DNA of 64,000 nucleotides. Source: Gluconobacter thailandicus F149-1 = NBRC 100600. GTDB lineage: Bacteria > Pseudomonadota > Alphaproteobacteria > Acetobacterales > Acetobacteraceae. The position numbers and the translations under genes are program-made. This document shows, in pieces, positions 35,929-45,592 of the stretch. The notes beneath the pieces are model-generated. The model saw only the letters and a program-made list of their open reading frames with translations. It did not search any database and had not been told where the DNA came from. Location of the stretch: contig NZ_BANH01000003.1 of the NCBI RefSeq assembly GCF_000964465.1, positions 1 to 64,000 of the forward strand, written 5' to 3'. Each line of letters opens with the position of its first letter. Within the stretch, counting starts at the first letter, position 1.

Positions 35929-36828
35929 TCAGGTTCTTGATGAGGCTTCGGCAAGTTTGAGAAGAATCTGATAAAAGTTGAAGCTGGGACCGGTCAGATC
36001 CGGATCGCGCGATGCAAGTGAAATTGTTGCGCGTGGGGCAGGGCCGGAAATCGGGTGAAAAGTGGCGCCGTCAGCATGGATCTGACTAAGATACGCTGGC
36101 ACGACAGAGACACCCAGGCCAGCGGCCACCATAGGAACTGTAGCTGCAATCTGTGGGGCGGACTGTCCGAAATGGGGCGTGAAGCCAGCCTGCTGACATG
36201 CTGCGATAATGGCGTCGTAAAATCCTGGGCCGATTGTGCGATCAAAAATCAGGAAAGGTTCTTTTGCTACGTCTGACAGCTTGAGGGTGTGGTGTTCCGA
36301 AAGAGGGTGGCCTTTCGGAATGGCGATCATTGTCGGTTCGTCCAGAAGAAGATGCAGGGAGATCCCTGGATCGGGAGCAGGGGGGCGGACAATTGCAATA
36401 TCAACCCGACGTTCGCGCAGAGCTTCACACAGCGCGGGAGTATTACTTTCTTCCAGCGTGATCAGAATTTCCGGCCACCGTTCGCGAAAAGCACGGATAG
36501 CACGTGGAATCAGGGGCAACATTGCTACGGCACCCGCCATGCCGATTCTCAGTCTTCCCTGTTCACCCCGGGCCAATCCCTGCGCGAGCTGATGGAACTG
36601 GCGTTCCAGTGTTAAAATCGTGCGCGCCTGCTCAAGAAGCTGGGCTCCGGTATCTGTCAGGGAGGCACCCCTTCGGGACCGTGTGAAGAGCTTAAGGCCC
36701 AACTCCGTTTCCAGGGCCTTGATCTGCTGGCTCAGAGGAGGCTGCTCGATATGAAGAGCCTCCGCAGCCTGCGTAAAGCTTCCATGATCCGCGATCGCCA
36801 CGAAATAGCGCAAATGTCTTAAATCCAT
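35929..36828 (-). CDS. LysR-type transcription regulator
   Basis: A 299-residue LysR protein. The N-terminal helix-turn-helix is [20 protein letters not shown] followed by [20 protein letters not shown]; the effector domain follows from about residue 90. The HTH is of the BenM/CatM-like branch. It is divergent from pdc with about 100 bases between starts, where a palindrome lies next to its own start, so it likely controls pdc and itself. Effector is unknown. Confidence 0.9.
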   Translation of the reverse strand: MDLRHLRYFVAIADHGSFTQAAEALHIEQPPLSQQIKALETELGLKLFTRSRRGASLTDTGAQLLEQARTILTLERQFHQLAQGLARGEQGRLRIGMAGAVAMLPLIPRAIRAFRERWPEILITLEESNTPALCEALRERRVDIAIVRPPAPDPGISLHLLLDEPTMIAIPKGHPLSEHHTLKLSDVAKEPFLIFDRTIGPGFYDAIIAACQQAGFTPHFGQSAPQIAATVPMVAAGLGVSVVPAYLSQIHADGATFHPISGPAPRATISLASRDPDLTGPSFNFYQILLKLAEASSRT

Positions 36829-36832
36829 TTAT

Positions 36833-36851
36833 CCATATTAATTATATATGG
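36833..36851. promoter_or_regulatory. Palindromic LysR-type operator candidate
   Basis: CCATATTAATTATATATGG has arms CCATAT/ATATGG around seven bases and is very AT-rich. It sits 5 bases upstream of the lysR start and about 80 bases upstream of pdc, as expected for an autoregulatory LysR box in a divergent promoter. Confidence 0.5.
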
Positions 36852-36930
36852 AAAAGGCTTCAACTATATATTGGACGGCAGAAGAAAGGTCGCGCACTCT
36901 AGGCCTCAGAAAATTTCTGAGGACCGGATC

Positions 36931-38616
36931 ATGGCTTTTACTGTTGGACATTACCTTGCTGAACGGCTGACCCAGATTGGCCTCAAGCATCACTTTGCTG
37001 TTGCGGGTGACTATAATCTGATCCTGCTCGATCAGTTGATTGAGCATGGCGGGATGAAGCAGATCTATGACTGTAATGAGCTGAACTGCAGTTTTGCCGC
37101 TGAAGGTTATGCGCGTGCCAATGGGGCAGCTGCTGCCGTTGTGACGTTCAGCGTGGGAGCCATTTCCGCCATGAACGGTCTGGGAGGATCGTATGCGGAA
37201 AACCTGCCGGTTATTCTGATTTCAGGGGCTCCGAATTCCAACGACCATGGCTCCGGACGTGTTCTGCATCACACGATCGGAACCACAGAATACAATTATC
37301 AGATGGAAATGGCGAAGCACGTCACGTGCGCCGCTGAGAGCATTACATCCGCAGAAACTGCGCCTGAAAAAATCGATCACGTTATTCGCACGGCCCTGCG
37401 TGAAAAGAAGCCGGCATATCTTGAGATCGCCTGTAACGTAGCGAGCCAGCCCTGTGTACGTCCGGGGCCGGTCTCTTCTCTCCTGTCCCAGCTTACGCCC
37501 GATCAGGAAAGCCTGAAGGCTGCACTCGCGGAAAGTCTTGGCTTTCTGGAGAAGGCCGAGAATGTGGTTATTCTCGTGGGAAGCAAGCTGCGTGCCAGCG
37601 AAGCATTGGACGAGACAATCGCCCTTGCTGACAAGCTCGGCTGCGTAGTGACGGTCATGGCGGCGGCAAAGAGCTTCTTCCCTGAAACGCATCCGGGCTT
37701 CAGAGGGGTGTACTGGGGAGAGGTCAGCAGCCCGGGCGTCGAAGACGTTGTGAAAAAGGCGGATGCGGTTATTACTCTGGCGCCTGTCTGGAACGACTAC
37801 TCATCTGTTGGTTGGCGTGATCTGGTTCGCGGTGAGCGTGTGCTGGAAGTTGAGCCGCATCGTGTGACGGTTGCCGGGAAGACTTTCGAAGGCTTTAGTC
37901 TGAAAGAGTTTGTTGTTGCTCTGACAAAGGATGCCCCTAAGAAGTCTGCGTCGCTGGCGGTGTCATACAAGCCCGTCACCCTGCCGGAAAATGATCCAGC
38001 CGCTCCACTCACCAATGATGAGATGACGCGTCAAATCAATGCCCTGGTTGATGGAAATACGACGCTTTATGCAGAGACAGGTGATTCCTGGTTCAACGCC
38101 ATTCGGATGAATCTTCCTGAAGGCGCGAAGGTTGAGTCTGAAATGCAGTGGGGGCACATTGGCTGGTCTGTGCCATCCATGTTCGGCAATGCCATGGCGG
38201 CTCCGGATCGCCAGCACGTGCTGATGGTCGGAGATGGGTCGTTCCAGCTTACTGCGCAGGAAGTGGCGCAGATGATCCGCTATGAATTGCCGGTCATTAT
38301 TTTCCTGATCAACAATTACGGTTACGTCATTGAGATCAAGATCCATGACGGTCCCTATAACTATATTCAGAACTGGGATTACGCTGCTCTGATCAACTGC
38401 TTCAACCAGGGTGTTCCGGGTGAGGAAAGCGGGAAATACGGCTTGGGTCTGCATGCTACCACAGGCGCAGAACTCGCTGAGGCTATTGAGAAGGCCCGGA
38501 AGAATACTCGCGGACCCACACTCATCGAATGCAAGCTTGATCGGACGGATTGCACCGAGACACTTGTGAAGTGGGGTAAATTCGTGGCCGCTGCCAATTC
38601 GCGCAAGCCAGCTTAA
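36931..38616 (+). CDS. pdc: Pyruvate decarboxylase
   Basis: A 561-residue thiamin-diphosphate enzyme that converts pyruvate to acetaldehyde and CO2; in acetic acid bacteria the acetaldehyde goes on to acetate. The TPP-activating Glu50 is in [17 protein letters not shown], the catalytic His113-His114 pair in VLHHTIG, and the TPP-magnesium motif is [11 protein letters not shown]...NNYGY. Length and motifs fit bacterial PDC as in Acetobacter and Zymomonas rather than indolepyruvate or phenylpyruvate decarboxylase. GAGGA lies seven bases before ATG 36931. A strong terminator follows, so it is monocistronic, with a divergent LysR regulator. Confidence 0.95.
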   Translation: MAFTVGHYLAERLTQIGLKHHFAVAGDYNLILLDQLIEHGGMKQIYDCNELNCSFAAEGYARANGAAAAVVTFSVGAISAMNGLGGSYAENLPVILISGAPNSNDHGSGRVLHHTIGTTEYNYQMEMAKHVTCAAESITSAETAPEKIDHVIRTALREKKPAYLEIACNVASQPCVRPGPVSSLLSQLTPDQESLKAALAESLGFLEKAENVVILVGSKLRASEALDETIALADKLGCVVTVMAAAKSFFPETHPGFRGVYWGEVSSPGVEDVVKKADAVITLAPVWNDYSSVGWRDLVRGERVLEVEPHRVTVAGKTFEGFSLKEFVVALTKDAPKKSASLAVSYKPVTLPENDPAAPLTNDEMTRQINALVDGNTTLYAETGDSWFNAIRMNLPEGAKVESEMQWGHIGWSVPSMFGNAMAAPDRQHVLMVGDGSFQLTAQEVAQMIRYELPVIIFLINNYGYVIEIKIHDGPYNYIQNWDYAALINCFNQGVPGEESGKYGLGLHATTGAELAEAIEKARKNTRGPTLIECKLDRTDCTETLVKWGKFVAAANSRKPA

Positions 38617-38631
38617 AGTACGTTACCGGAG

Positions 38632-38667
38632 GAGGAGCTTGCCACTTTTGTGGCGGCTCCTCTTTTT
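38632..38667 (+). terminator. Rho-independent terminator after pdc
   Basis: GAGGAGC/GCTCCTC and an inner GCCAC/GTGGC stem with a TTTT loop, followed by TTTTT. Strong and correctly placed 15 bases after the pdc stop. Confidence 0.88.
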
Positions 38668-38875
38668 GAAACACGAAATAAAAAGTCTATATATTCTGTG
38701 ATGCGACAGTGCTGCTTTTACAGCGCATTCCCTGTCTTATTGGAAAGGTGTGATCTCGCAGATACCTCCATGTAGGTTGTCTGCCCTGTCTCCAGATTCC
38801 AAATTTTTCTATAAATAAAATCAGTGATCTGCTTCGGCATTAAGCCTCTGCATGGGTAGTCTTGCCAACAGAAAA

Positions 38876-38915
38876 CTGCTGGTTTAATTCCATACAGACG
38901 GAATGAAACCAGCAG
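38876..38915. promoter_or_regulatory. Long inverted repeat in the TetR gene leader
   Basis: CTGCTGGTTT and ATTCC (38876-38891, one unpaired base) pair with GGAAT and AAACCAGCAG (38900-38915) around an 8-base loop. The right arm touches the AGGA ribosome site of the TetR gene at 38924. As DNA it could be the TetR operator; as RNA it could mask the ribosome site. The remaining leader 38668-38875 has no supported gene. Confidence 0.6.
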
Positions 38916-38923
38916 GAAAGTTT

Positions 38924-39493
38924 ATGGCGCGTCCCAGGACCATTAATCGCGAGCAGGTGATGGAATGTGCGGAGCGCCTTGTTCGAGAAGGAGGTGCCAC
39001 GGCGCTTACTCTTGATGCTGTTTCCAAAGAAGCCGGAATTACCAAGGGCGGTTTGCAATACTGCTTTGGGAGTAAGGATGATCTGATTGCTGCGTTGATC
39101 GATCGTTGGATTTCTGCCTTTGATGCCGAGGTGCTCAGGCACGTTCCTCCCGATGCAAGTGCTGTTGACCGTGCGCGGGCTTATGTTCAGGTCTGCAGCC
39201 AGATTGATGATGCAACACGCGCCCGTATGGTGGGAATACTCATCACTTTGTTACAGTCTCCTGGTCATTTGCAGAAAGTAAGAGACTGGTATTCAGGGTG
39301 GCTGAAATCCGATGTGTGCCAGTCCAGCGAAGCCAGAAAGATACGTGCCATGATTTTCGCGGCAGAAGGTGCATTCTGTCTTCGCAGCTTTGGCTTCATT
39401 GATATGCAGGAAGCAGAATGGAATGCTGTTTATGCTGATATTCAAAGGCTGACGCTCTCAGGCGAGGCTGATAATAAGCTGCCAGAAGCATGA
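38924..39493 (+). CDS. TetR-family transcription repressor
   Basis: A 189-residue regulator. The N-terminal HTH includes LTLDAVSKEAGITKGGLQY and the YCFGSKDDLIAALID helix typical of TetR proteins; the C-terminal domain (from about residue 60) would bind a small ligand. AGGA lies seven bases before ATG 38924; ATG 38903 is in frame but falls inside the inverted repeat. It precedes shc by 28 bases and may control it, itself, or a distant efflux gene. Confidence 0.88.
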   Translation: MARPRTINREQVMECAERLVREGGATALTLDAVSKEAGITKGGLQYCFGSKDDLIAALIDRWISAFDAEVLRHVPPDASAVDRARAYVQVCSQIDDATRARMVGILITLLQSPGHLQKVRDWYSGWLKSDVCQSSEARKIRAMIFAAEGAFCLRSFGFIDMQEAEWNAVYADIQRLTLSGEADNKLPEA

Positions 39494-39521
39494 TTTTATA
39501 TACTGTATGGGTGTTTGTAGG

Positions 39522-41564
39522 ATGAATGCGCCAATACTCAAAGGTATGAGTAATAGTCTGGCTCATACTGTGTCTTCCGCCTGTGACTGGTTGATTGGGC
39601 AGCAGAAGGGGGACGGCCACTGGGTTGGATCTGTTGCGTCCAATGCGTCTATGGAAGCTGAGTGGTGTCTTGCTCTGTGGTTTCTCGGTCTTGAAGATCA
39701 TCCGCTTCGCCCCCGGCTAGGCAATGCCCTTCTTGAAATGCAGCGCGAAGATGGGTCCTGGGGAATTTATTTCGGGGCAGGAAATGGCGATATCAACGCC
39801 ACGGTAGAAGCTTATGCGGCTTTACGGTCACTGGGCTATTCCGAAGATTATCCTGCTCTTCGGAAAGCCAGTACCTGGATTGCCGAAAAAGGCGGACTGA
39901 AAAACATTCGCGTTTTTACGCGCTACTGGCTCGCTCTTATTGGCGAATGGCCTTGGGAAAAAACGCCTAATCTCCCTCCGGAAATCATCTGGTTTCCGAA
40001 TAATTTCGTTTTTTCCATTTATAATTTTGCACAATGGGCACGTGCAACGCTGGCACCCCTTGCCATCTTGTCTGCCCGTCGCCCCAGCCGTCCCTTGCGT
40101 CCACAGGATCGTCTGGATGCGTTGTTTCCGGAGGGACGCGAGAGGTTCGATTATACCCTTCCAAAAAAAGAAGGGAGGGACGTATGGTCCAGCTTTTTCC
40201 GGACAACGGACAAAGGTCTACACTGGCTTCAGTCCAAATTTCTCAAACGCAATACCGTTCGTGAAGCGGCAGTCCGGCATCTGCTGGAATGGATTATCCG
40301 GCATCAGGATGCTGATGGAGGATGGGGTGGTATTCAGCCGCCGTGGGTTTATGGCCTGATGGCGTTGCACGGAGAAGGCTACCAGTTTCATCACCCGGTA
40401 ATGGCCAAGGCTCTTGCTGCGCTGGATGATCCCGGCTGGCGCTATGACAAGGGAGAGGCCTCCTGGATTCAGGCGACGAACAGTCCTGTCTGGGACACCA
40501 TGCTGGCTCTGATGGCGTTGTATGATGCCAATGCCCAGGAGCGTTTTACCCCGGAAATGGACAAGGGGCTTGGCTGGCTCCTGGATCGACAGGTGCGTGT
40601 TAAAGGGGATTGGTCCATCAAGTTGCCGGATGTCGAACCGGGTGGCTGGTCGTTTGAATATGCAAATGACCGATATCCGGATACCGATGATACGGCTGTT
40701 GCACTGATCGCATTGTCATTCTGCCGCCATCGTGAAGAATGGAAGCGAAAAGGGGTTGATGAGGCCATCGCACGGGCGGTGAACTGGCTGATCGCCATGC
40801 AGAGTTCGTGCGGAGGCTGGGGAGCGTTTGACAAGGACAACAACAAGAGCCTGCTCTCGAAAATTCCGTTCTGTGACTTCGGGGAAGCTCTTGATCCGCC
40901 ATCGGTGGATGTTACCGCGCATATTCTGGAAGCTTTTGGTCTTCTGGGGCTGTCGCGTGAGCTGCCTGCTGTTCAGAGGGCACTTGCCTACGTTCGGGCG
41001 GAGCAGGATCCGCAGGGACCTTGGTTTGGCCGGTGGGGTGTGAATTACCTGTATGGTACAGGCGCGGTTCTGCCGGCTCTGGCTGCTATCGGTGAAGACA
41101 TGTCGCAGCCTTACATCGGAAAAGCCTGCGACTGGCTGATTTCATGCCAGCAGGACGATGGGGGATGGGGTGAGAGTTGTGCGTCCTATATGGACATTTC
41201 ATCCATCGGGCGTGGGACAACAACACCTTCCCAGACAGCTTGGGCCTTGATGGGGCTGATTGCGGCTGCACGTCCTCAGGATTATGAGGCCATCGCCAAA
41301 GGGTGTCGCTATCTGATTGACCGGCAGCAAGCAGACGGAAGCTGGACGGAAGAGGAGTTCACCGGCACCGGTTTTCCTGGATATGGGGTCGGTCAGACAA
41401 TCAAACTCGATGACCCCGCGTTGTCAAAGCGCCTGATGCAGGGAGCGGAACTCTCCCGGGCGTTTATGCTGCGCTATGATCTCTATCGGCAGTTTTTCCC
41501 AATTATGGCCCTTGCCCGAGCCAGTCGTTTGCCAAACACAGGAACAATGATTTTTTCTGGCTGA
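39522..41564 (+). CDS. shc: Squalene-hopene cyclase
   Basis: A roughly 680-residue cyclase that folds squalene into hopene, the first committed step to hopanoids, at the inner membrane. The catalytic DTDDTA motif is near residue 390, and QW repeats are visible (for example GGWGAFDKDN, GGWGESCASY, ADGSWTEEEF). Full length for the family (about 630-720). The start is uncertain: ATGs at 39507, 39522 and 39546 are in frame and none has an ideally spaced site. No other hopanoid genes are nearby. Hopanoids are abundant in acetic acid bacteria and help withstand acid and ethanol. Confidence 0.93.
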   Translation: MNAPILKGMSNSLAHTVSSACDWLIGQQKGDGHWVGSVASNASMEAEWCLALWFLGLEDHPLRPRLGNALLEMQREDGSWGIYFGAGNGDINATVEAYAALRSLGYSEDYPALRKASTWIAEKGGLKNIRVFTRYWLALIGEWPWEKTPNLPPEIIWFPNNFVFSIYNFAQWARATLAPLAILSARRPSRPLRPQDRLDALFPEGRERFDYTLPKKEGRDVWSSFFRTTDKGLHWLQSKFLKRNTVREAAVRHLLEWIIRHQDADGGWGGIQPPWVYGLMALHGEGYQFHHPVMAKALAALDDPGWRYDKGEASWIQATNSPVWDTMLALMALYDANAQERFTPEMDKGLGWLLDRQVRVKGDWSIKLPDVEPGGWSFEYANDRYPDTDDTAVALIALSFCRHREEWKRKGVDEAIARAVNWLIAMQSSCGGWGAFDKDNNKSLLSKIPFCDFGEALDPPSVDVTAHILEAFGLLGLSRELPAVQRALAYVRAEQDPQGPWFGRWGVNYLYGTGAVLPALAAIGEDMSQPYIGKACDWLISCQQDDGGWGESCASYMDISSIGRGTTTPSQTAWALMGLIAAARPQDYEAIAKGCRYLIDRQQADGSWTEEEFTGTGFPGYGVGQTIKLDDPALSKRLMQGAELSRAFMLRYDLYRQFFPIMALARASRLPNTGTMIFSG

Positions 41565-41591
41565 ACTGATTTTGCAAAGGGGGCTTTTAAA

Positions 41592-41618
41592 GGGGAGGCA
41601 TTTGCCTCTCCTGCTTTT
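41592..41618 (+). terminator. Rho-independent terminator after shc
   Basis: GGGGAGGC pairs with GCCTCTCC (one G-U pair) around loop ATTT, then TGCTTTT, 28 bases after the shc stop. Confidence 0.8.
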
Positions 41619-41672
41619 GGTCACGAATAGGACCACTTAATATTGTGAGTGTACGAATTAAGTCTGAAAATA

Positions 41673-41828
41673 TCAGTTAAATCCGTAGAAGATCGAAAGA
41701 ACTATAAAGGAGATCGTGTACATTACCAGAAACATCCATGGGGCACTACGTAACACGCGGTAGAGAATTTTTTTCACGGAAGAGTTCTGAGCCAGCGATG
41801 GCCGGGATGAGGAATTGGAGCTTTTCAT
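41673..41828 (-). CDS. 51-residue single-helix membrane peptide, unknown
   Basis: A small hypothetical protein: a serine-rich basic N-terminus followed by one strong membrane helix (APWMFLVMYTISFIVLSIFY). ATG at 41828 has AAGGAAG about ten bases upstream; the frame is open to 41963 without a good site. I do not recognise a family. It is convergent with shc. It may be a real small membrane protein or an old gene remnant. Confidence 0.45.
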   Translation of the reverse strand: MKSSNSSSRPSLAQNSSVKKILYRVLRSAPWMFLVMYTISFIVLSIFYGFN

Positions 41829-42209
41829 GGCAGCACTTCCTTCGATCGGTGGTGTGGTGAATACCTCTTCGAGGGAAATAAAATTTTTCCTGGTAAGGGT
41901 ATTGAGATCAGGAAGACATATCTGCTTCTGGAAGCGATAATCTTTGTTTGTACACGTCTGCATCGGTATATTTCTCTTGTTGATCTTTTCGAGAAGGTCA
42001 AAAATCCGACCGTAGTCCCGAAGATATAGTCAGTCTTTCTTTCTGCTGTGTGTCGGGATTATCTCTGACCTGAAATACTTCAGGGTGACCGCGCTGAAAC
42101 ACTCTGCGCATTACCGCTGGCGAGAGATTGCCACCTCATACCGCTATTGAGAACGACATCTGGAAGGTTCCAAAAGTCGTGTCTAGTGAGCCTGTCCTTA
42201 TGGGACAGC

Positions 42210-42412
42210 TTTGACGGCTATCTTTCCAGTCTTCGGGAGTAAGTTTGGCCCGTAGATTTACCTTCTCAGCGTTGGTATTGCGCTGTTTTGGCGTCGCTAT
42301 ATAGCAGGCCGACAATCCGGGACCCGATCCAACAACATCAGATCGGGAAAACGCTTCGAGCAGTTCGTCAATCTCACTCAGTCAAGCCATGCACTTCTCA
42401 ACATCAAAGAAA
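42210..42412 (-). mobile_element. Degraded IS5/IS1182-type transposase remnant
   Basis: On the minus strand, with one stop codon, the reading is FFDVEKCMA-stop-LSEIDELLEAFSR and later ATPKQRNTNAEKVNLRA and LTPEDWKDS. These resemble the N-terminal and middle segments of IS5/IS1182-type transposases, with the part between them deleted. No complete element remains. The surrounding gap 41829-42635 has no other supported gene. Confidence 0.6.
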
Positions 42413-42635
42413 GTGGGCTCCTTTATTCAACTATGAGAGATGGAAGCGAAGTTAACCACTTAGAACCAAAGGGGTTTTTCGAACCCTTCAGGTGCTGGCG
42501 CGAGTTGTGCAGGGCCATGTAGGGCAAATCCGTATTCATCGTGAAATCAAATCCGGAACTGTAGAGGCGGTGTTATTTTCGTGTCCTGCAGCCACGTAAG
42601 ACGATCAATGGAGAAAATCTGCCGTTTTAAGAGCC

Positions 42636-44102
42636 TCAAGGTAATGGAATGTGGCTTTGAAGATATTCAGCTCTTGTCGATGGAAGAGCCGGATGTATGG
42701 AATTCATAAAAAATGAAGGAAAAATTCCTCCTACAAACACGATTAATGTTAAAATAAACACAGTACTGTAAATTGTTAAATTTGTTTTCTTATTTTGTCC
42801 AATATTTAAGGAAGTGTTTGGTGTTGTCATTAATCTTATAATATTGAGATAATAATATAAGGCTATGATGCTTCCGACAATTAACGCTGTGAGAAGGATA
42901 TAATGTCTTTGCTCCAGACCTGAGGCGGCAATTTCAAATTTGGCAAAAAAGCCAATTGTGGGAGGAATACCTGCGAGGGAAAGCAGCATGGCAGTCATTG
43001 CGACCGCGAGAAAGGGATGGGTAAAAAACAGTCCTTTCCAGTCAGAAATCGTGCTGCGCTGCAGCCCTTCTGGACTTACGAAAGCCTGGATAATCGAGAA
43101 AGTACCCAGTGTGGCTGCGGTATAGGCAGCCAGATAGAGCACCATTGTATCAGACTGGAAATGACCAGGTGAATAGAATGCAATGAGCAGATAGCCTACA
43201 TGGGCGATGGATGAACACGCCATCAGTCTGATCAGACTGGTCTGGCAAAGCGCAAGCAGATTTCCACCCAGAATGGTCAGAATAATGATGGCTGACATTG
43301 TATTATGCAGGAAAGGCGTGACGGGTTCAGAACCGAAATACCGCACCAGCGCAGAAAATATACCAATCTTGGGAACGACGGCTATGAAACCGGCAATAGG
43401 GACAGATGCCCCCTCCATGACGTCGAGAATCCACATATGGAACGGTACAGCGGAGAGCTTAAAGAAAATGCCGCTCAGAACCATTATGCTTGCAGCGGCA
43501 GCAATCCCTGTTCCCGTTTCATGACCTGCGGTGGAAAATTCGAAAACCAAGGATCCGGTGACGGAATAGGACAACCCGATACCAAAGAGAAGAATGGCTG
43601 ATGAAACACCTGACAGGATCAGGTATTTCATCGCCGCTTCCAGGCCTTTCTGGGTGTGTCGGCTCCTGAATGTCACCAGTCCAATCAATGCAATGGAGAG
43701 TATTTCCACCCCAAGGAAAAACGGCATGTAGTTTACACTGAATACCATGGCCGTAGCCCCCAACGCACCAAGGAGTAGGAGGAGGGCGTATTCGTCTGCC
43801 GACCGGGCGCTGCGCTGGGTCACGTCCTGCCAGGAAAGAATGAAGATGCAGGATGCGGAGAGTAAAATCAGAGCGGCTGTGTAGTTGGCCCATGTATCTG
43901 CGAAGAAGAGTGTCTGCGTGGCCGCAAGAGGCATGATGGGGGCAGGATAATAGGTCATCACGGTTGCAAGAACGAGCGTTAGCAGCCCCAGAGAGAAACT
44001 GAGTCTGGACGATCGATGCAGCGTGACTGATGCAAGCAGAAGCATTGTCCCCACTGACAGGACAAAGAGGGGGAAAGGAAGGAAAATCCCATTGATGATC
44101 AT
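42636..44102 (-). CDS. nuoN: NADH-quinone oxidoreductase subunit N
   Basis: A 488-residue antiporter-like subunit in the membrane arm of complex I, with about 14 helices. The conserved proton-path lysine region (SGVSSAILLFGIGLSY) and the KIGIFSALVRYF segment are present. It starts by overlapping the nuoM stop (ATGA), as expected for the last gene of the operon. The 3' 200 bases are noticeably AT-richer than the rest of the operon, next to IS debris. No obvious terminator follows. Confidence 0.93.
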   Translation of the reverse strand: MIINGIFLPFPLFVLSVGTMLLLASVTLHRSSRLSFSLGLLTLVLATVMTYYPAPIMPLAATQTLFFADTWANYTAALILLSASCIFILSWQDVTQRSARSADEYALLLLLGALGATAMVFSVNYMPFFLGVEILSIALIGLVTFRSRHTQKGLEAAMKYLILSGVSSAILLFGIGLSYSVTGSLVFEFSTAGHETGTGIAAAASIMVLSGIFFKLSAVPFHMWILDVMEGASVPIAGFIAVVPKIGIFSALVRYFGSEPVTPFLHNTMSAIIILTILGGNLLALCQTSLIRLMACSSIAHVGYLLIAFYSPGHFQSDTMVLYLAAYTAATLGTFSIIQAFVSPEGLQRSTISDWKGLFFTHPFLAVAMTAMLLSLAGIPPTIGFFAKFEIAASGLEQRHYILLTALIVGSIIALYYYLNIIRLMTTPNTSLNIGQNKKTNLTIYSTVFILTLIVFVGGIFPSFFMNSIHPALPSTRAEYLQSHIPLP

Positions 44103-45592
44103 GATGCGTTTTTCCCACTGTTTGAAGTGGTGATTGTGGCTGGTGACGGAAGGGAAAATGTCATGATCGGTTGCGGATAAAGACCCAGAATGACAAGCAG
44201 AGTCATCAGGATGCCGAGAATGCTCATCTGCCCAGCGTGAAAATCACTGACCGGTTCTGCCCTGGAAGAGGAAGGGGCGAGAAACACGCCGTTGACCAAC
44301 TTCAGCGAGTAGACTGATGCCAGTATCAGTCCGCCAGTTGCCAGAATGGCAATAAAGGGGCTGACGCTCCATGTCGCGAACAGGACCAGAAATTCTCCGG
44401 CGAAATTCCCCAATCCCGGGATGCCTAGAGACGCTATGGCAAAAAACAGGCCTACACTCGACAGACGCGGCATGCTTTCCCAGAGGCCACCGATCGTGAC
44501 AATATCCCGCGTATGCAGTCGATCCTGGATGGCCCCGGCAATGATAAAAAGGCCACCGGTGCTAAGGCCGTGGGCCAGCATCTGAATGATGGCACCCTGC
44601 AGGCCGACAGGAGATACGCTGAAGATCCCCAGCATTACGAAACCAAGATGACTGATGCTGCTATAGGCAATAAGACGTTTGATATCGCTCTGGGCGCAGG
44701 CCAGCCAGGCTCCATACAGAATGCCGATGAGACCAAGGAGCGTTGCATAGGGCGCAAAGCGTTCCACAGCTTCCGGGAAAAGCATGAGGTTAAAGCGTAT
44801 CATACCGTAGCCGCCGGTCTTGAGAAGGATCCCGGCAAGAATGACGCTTCCCGCTGTGGGGGCCTGCGTGTGTGTATCGGGCAACCACACATGCACCGGG
44901 ACAACTGGGAGTTTCACGGCAAATGGTATGAAAAACCCTAACATCAGAAGCATGGATAGAAGAGGCGACAGAGGAGTGTTCGCTAGTACGAAGTAATCGA
45001 ATGTCAGGATGCCGGTTTCCTGAAAATTTATAATGACGAGACCCAGTATGGATAGCAGCATCAGAAGTCCGCTTCCTTGGGTAAAAAGGAAGAATTTGAT
45101 CGCGGCACGATATCTGTTCTCATGTCCCCAGCCGCAAAGTAGAAAGAAAACGGGGACGAGCATGAGTTCCCAGAAAAAGAAAAACAGGAAAAGATCGGTC
45201 GCAAGAAAAGTCCCGACAGTCCCGCTTATCGTGGCCAGTAGCAGGGCATGAAACGTTCCTGAACTGTCCCGGATATGGCGTGTCGTGAGAAGAACGCAGG
45301 CGAGCGACAGGAGAATGGTCAGCCAGAGCATGGAGAGGGAGAGCCCATCCATGTCGAGCCGAAATACAATGCCCAATGGAGGAACCCAGGGTATCGAGAA
45401 ATGGTTCAGCCACGGCCCTTGGTGTGAAGTACCCTGAAAGCTTGCCCACAAAAGCAGAAGTAGTTCCAGAGTAAGTGTCATGAGTGTAATTGCCCATGGG
45501 CCGCTCCGTCTTGTGGCAGGCAGCCGGTCGGTAAGCCAGATAATACTGGCTCCCGCCAGGGGCACGCACACAAGGGCAGGAAGAGCGTTCAT
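44099..45592 (-). CDS. nuoM: NADH-quinone oxidoreductase subunit M
   Basis: A 497-residue antiporter-like subunit of complex I. Landmarks are the FFFWELMLVPVFFLLCGWG helix with the essential glutamate, HVWLPDTHTQAPTAGSVILA, and KRLIAYSSISHLGFVMLG. It translocates protons in the membrane arm. The start overlaps the nuoL stop by four bases, and its stop overlaps the nuoN start, indicating coupled translation. Confidence 0.95.
   Translation of the reverse strand: MNALPALVCVPLAGASIIWLTDRLPATRRSGPWAITLMTLTLELLLLLWASFQGTSHQGPWLNHFSIPWVPPLGIVFRLDMDGLSLSMLWLTILLSLACVLLTTRHIRDSSGTFHALLLATISGTVGTFLATDLFLFFFFWELMLVPVFFLLCGWGHENRYRAAIKFFLFTQGSGLLMLLSILGLVIINFQETGILTFDYFVLANTPLSPLLSMLLMLGFFIPFAVKLPVVPVHVWLPDTHTQAPTAGSVILAGILLKTGGYGMIRFNLMLFPEAVERFAPYATLLGLIGILYGAWLACAQSDIKRLIAYSSISHLGFVMLGIFSVSPVGLQGAIIQMLAHGLSTGGLFIIAGAIQDRLHTRDIVTIGGLWESMPRLSSVGLFFAIASLGIPGLGNFAGEFLVLFATWSVSPFIAILATGGLILASVYSLKLVNGVFLAPSSSRAEPVSDFHAGQMSILGILMTLLVILGLYPQPIMTFSLPSPATITTSNSGKNAS

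Noticed and set aside
38668-38875. Riboswitch or small RNA in the TetR leader
   Set aside because: No recognised riboswitch motif; only the inverted repeat next to the start is distinct.
42210-42412. Possible polyphosphate-kinase-like segment (TPEDWKD)
   Set aside because: The wider context FFDVEK, PKQRNTNAEK fits an IS5/IS1182-type transposase better.
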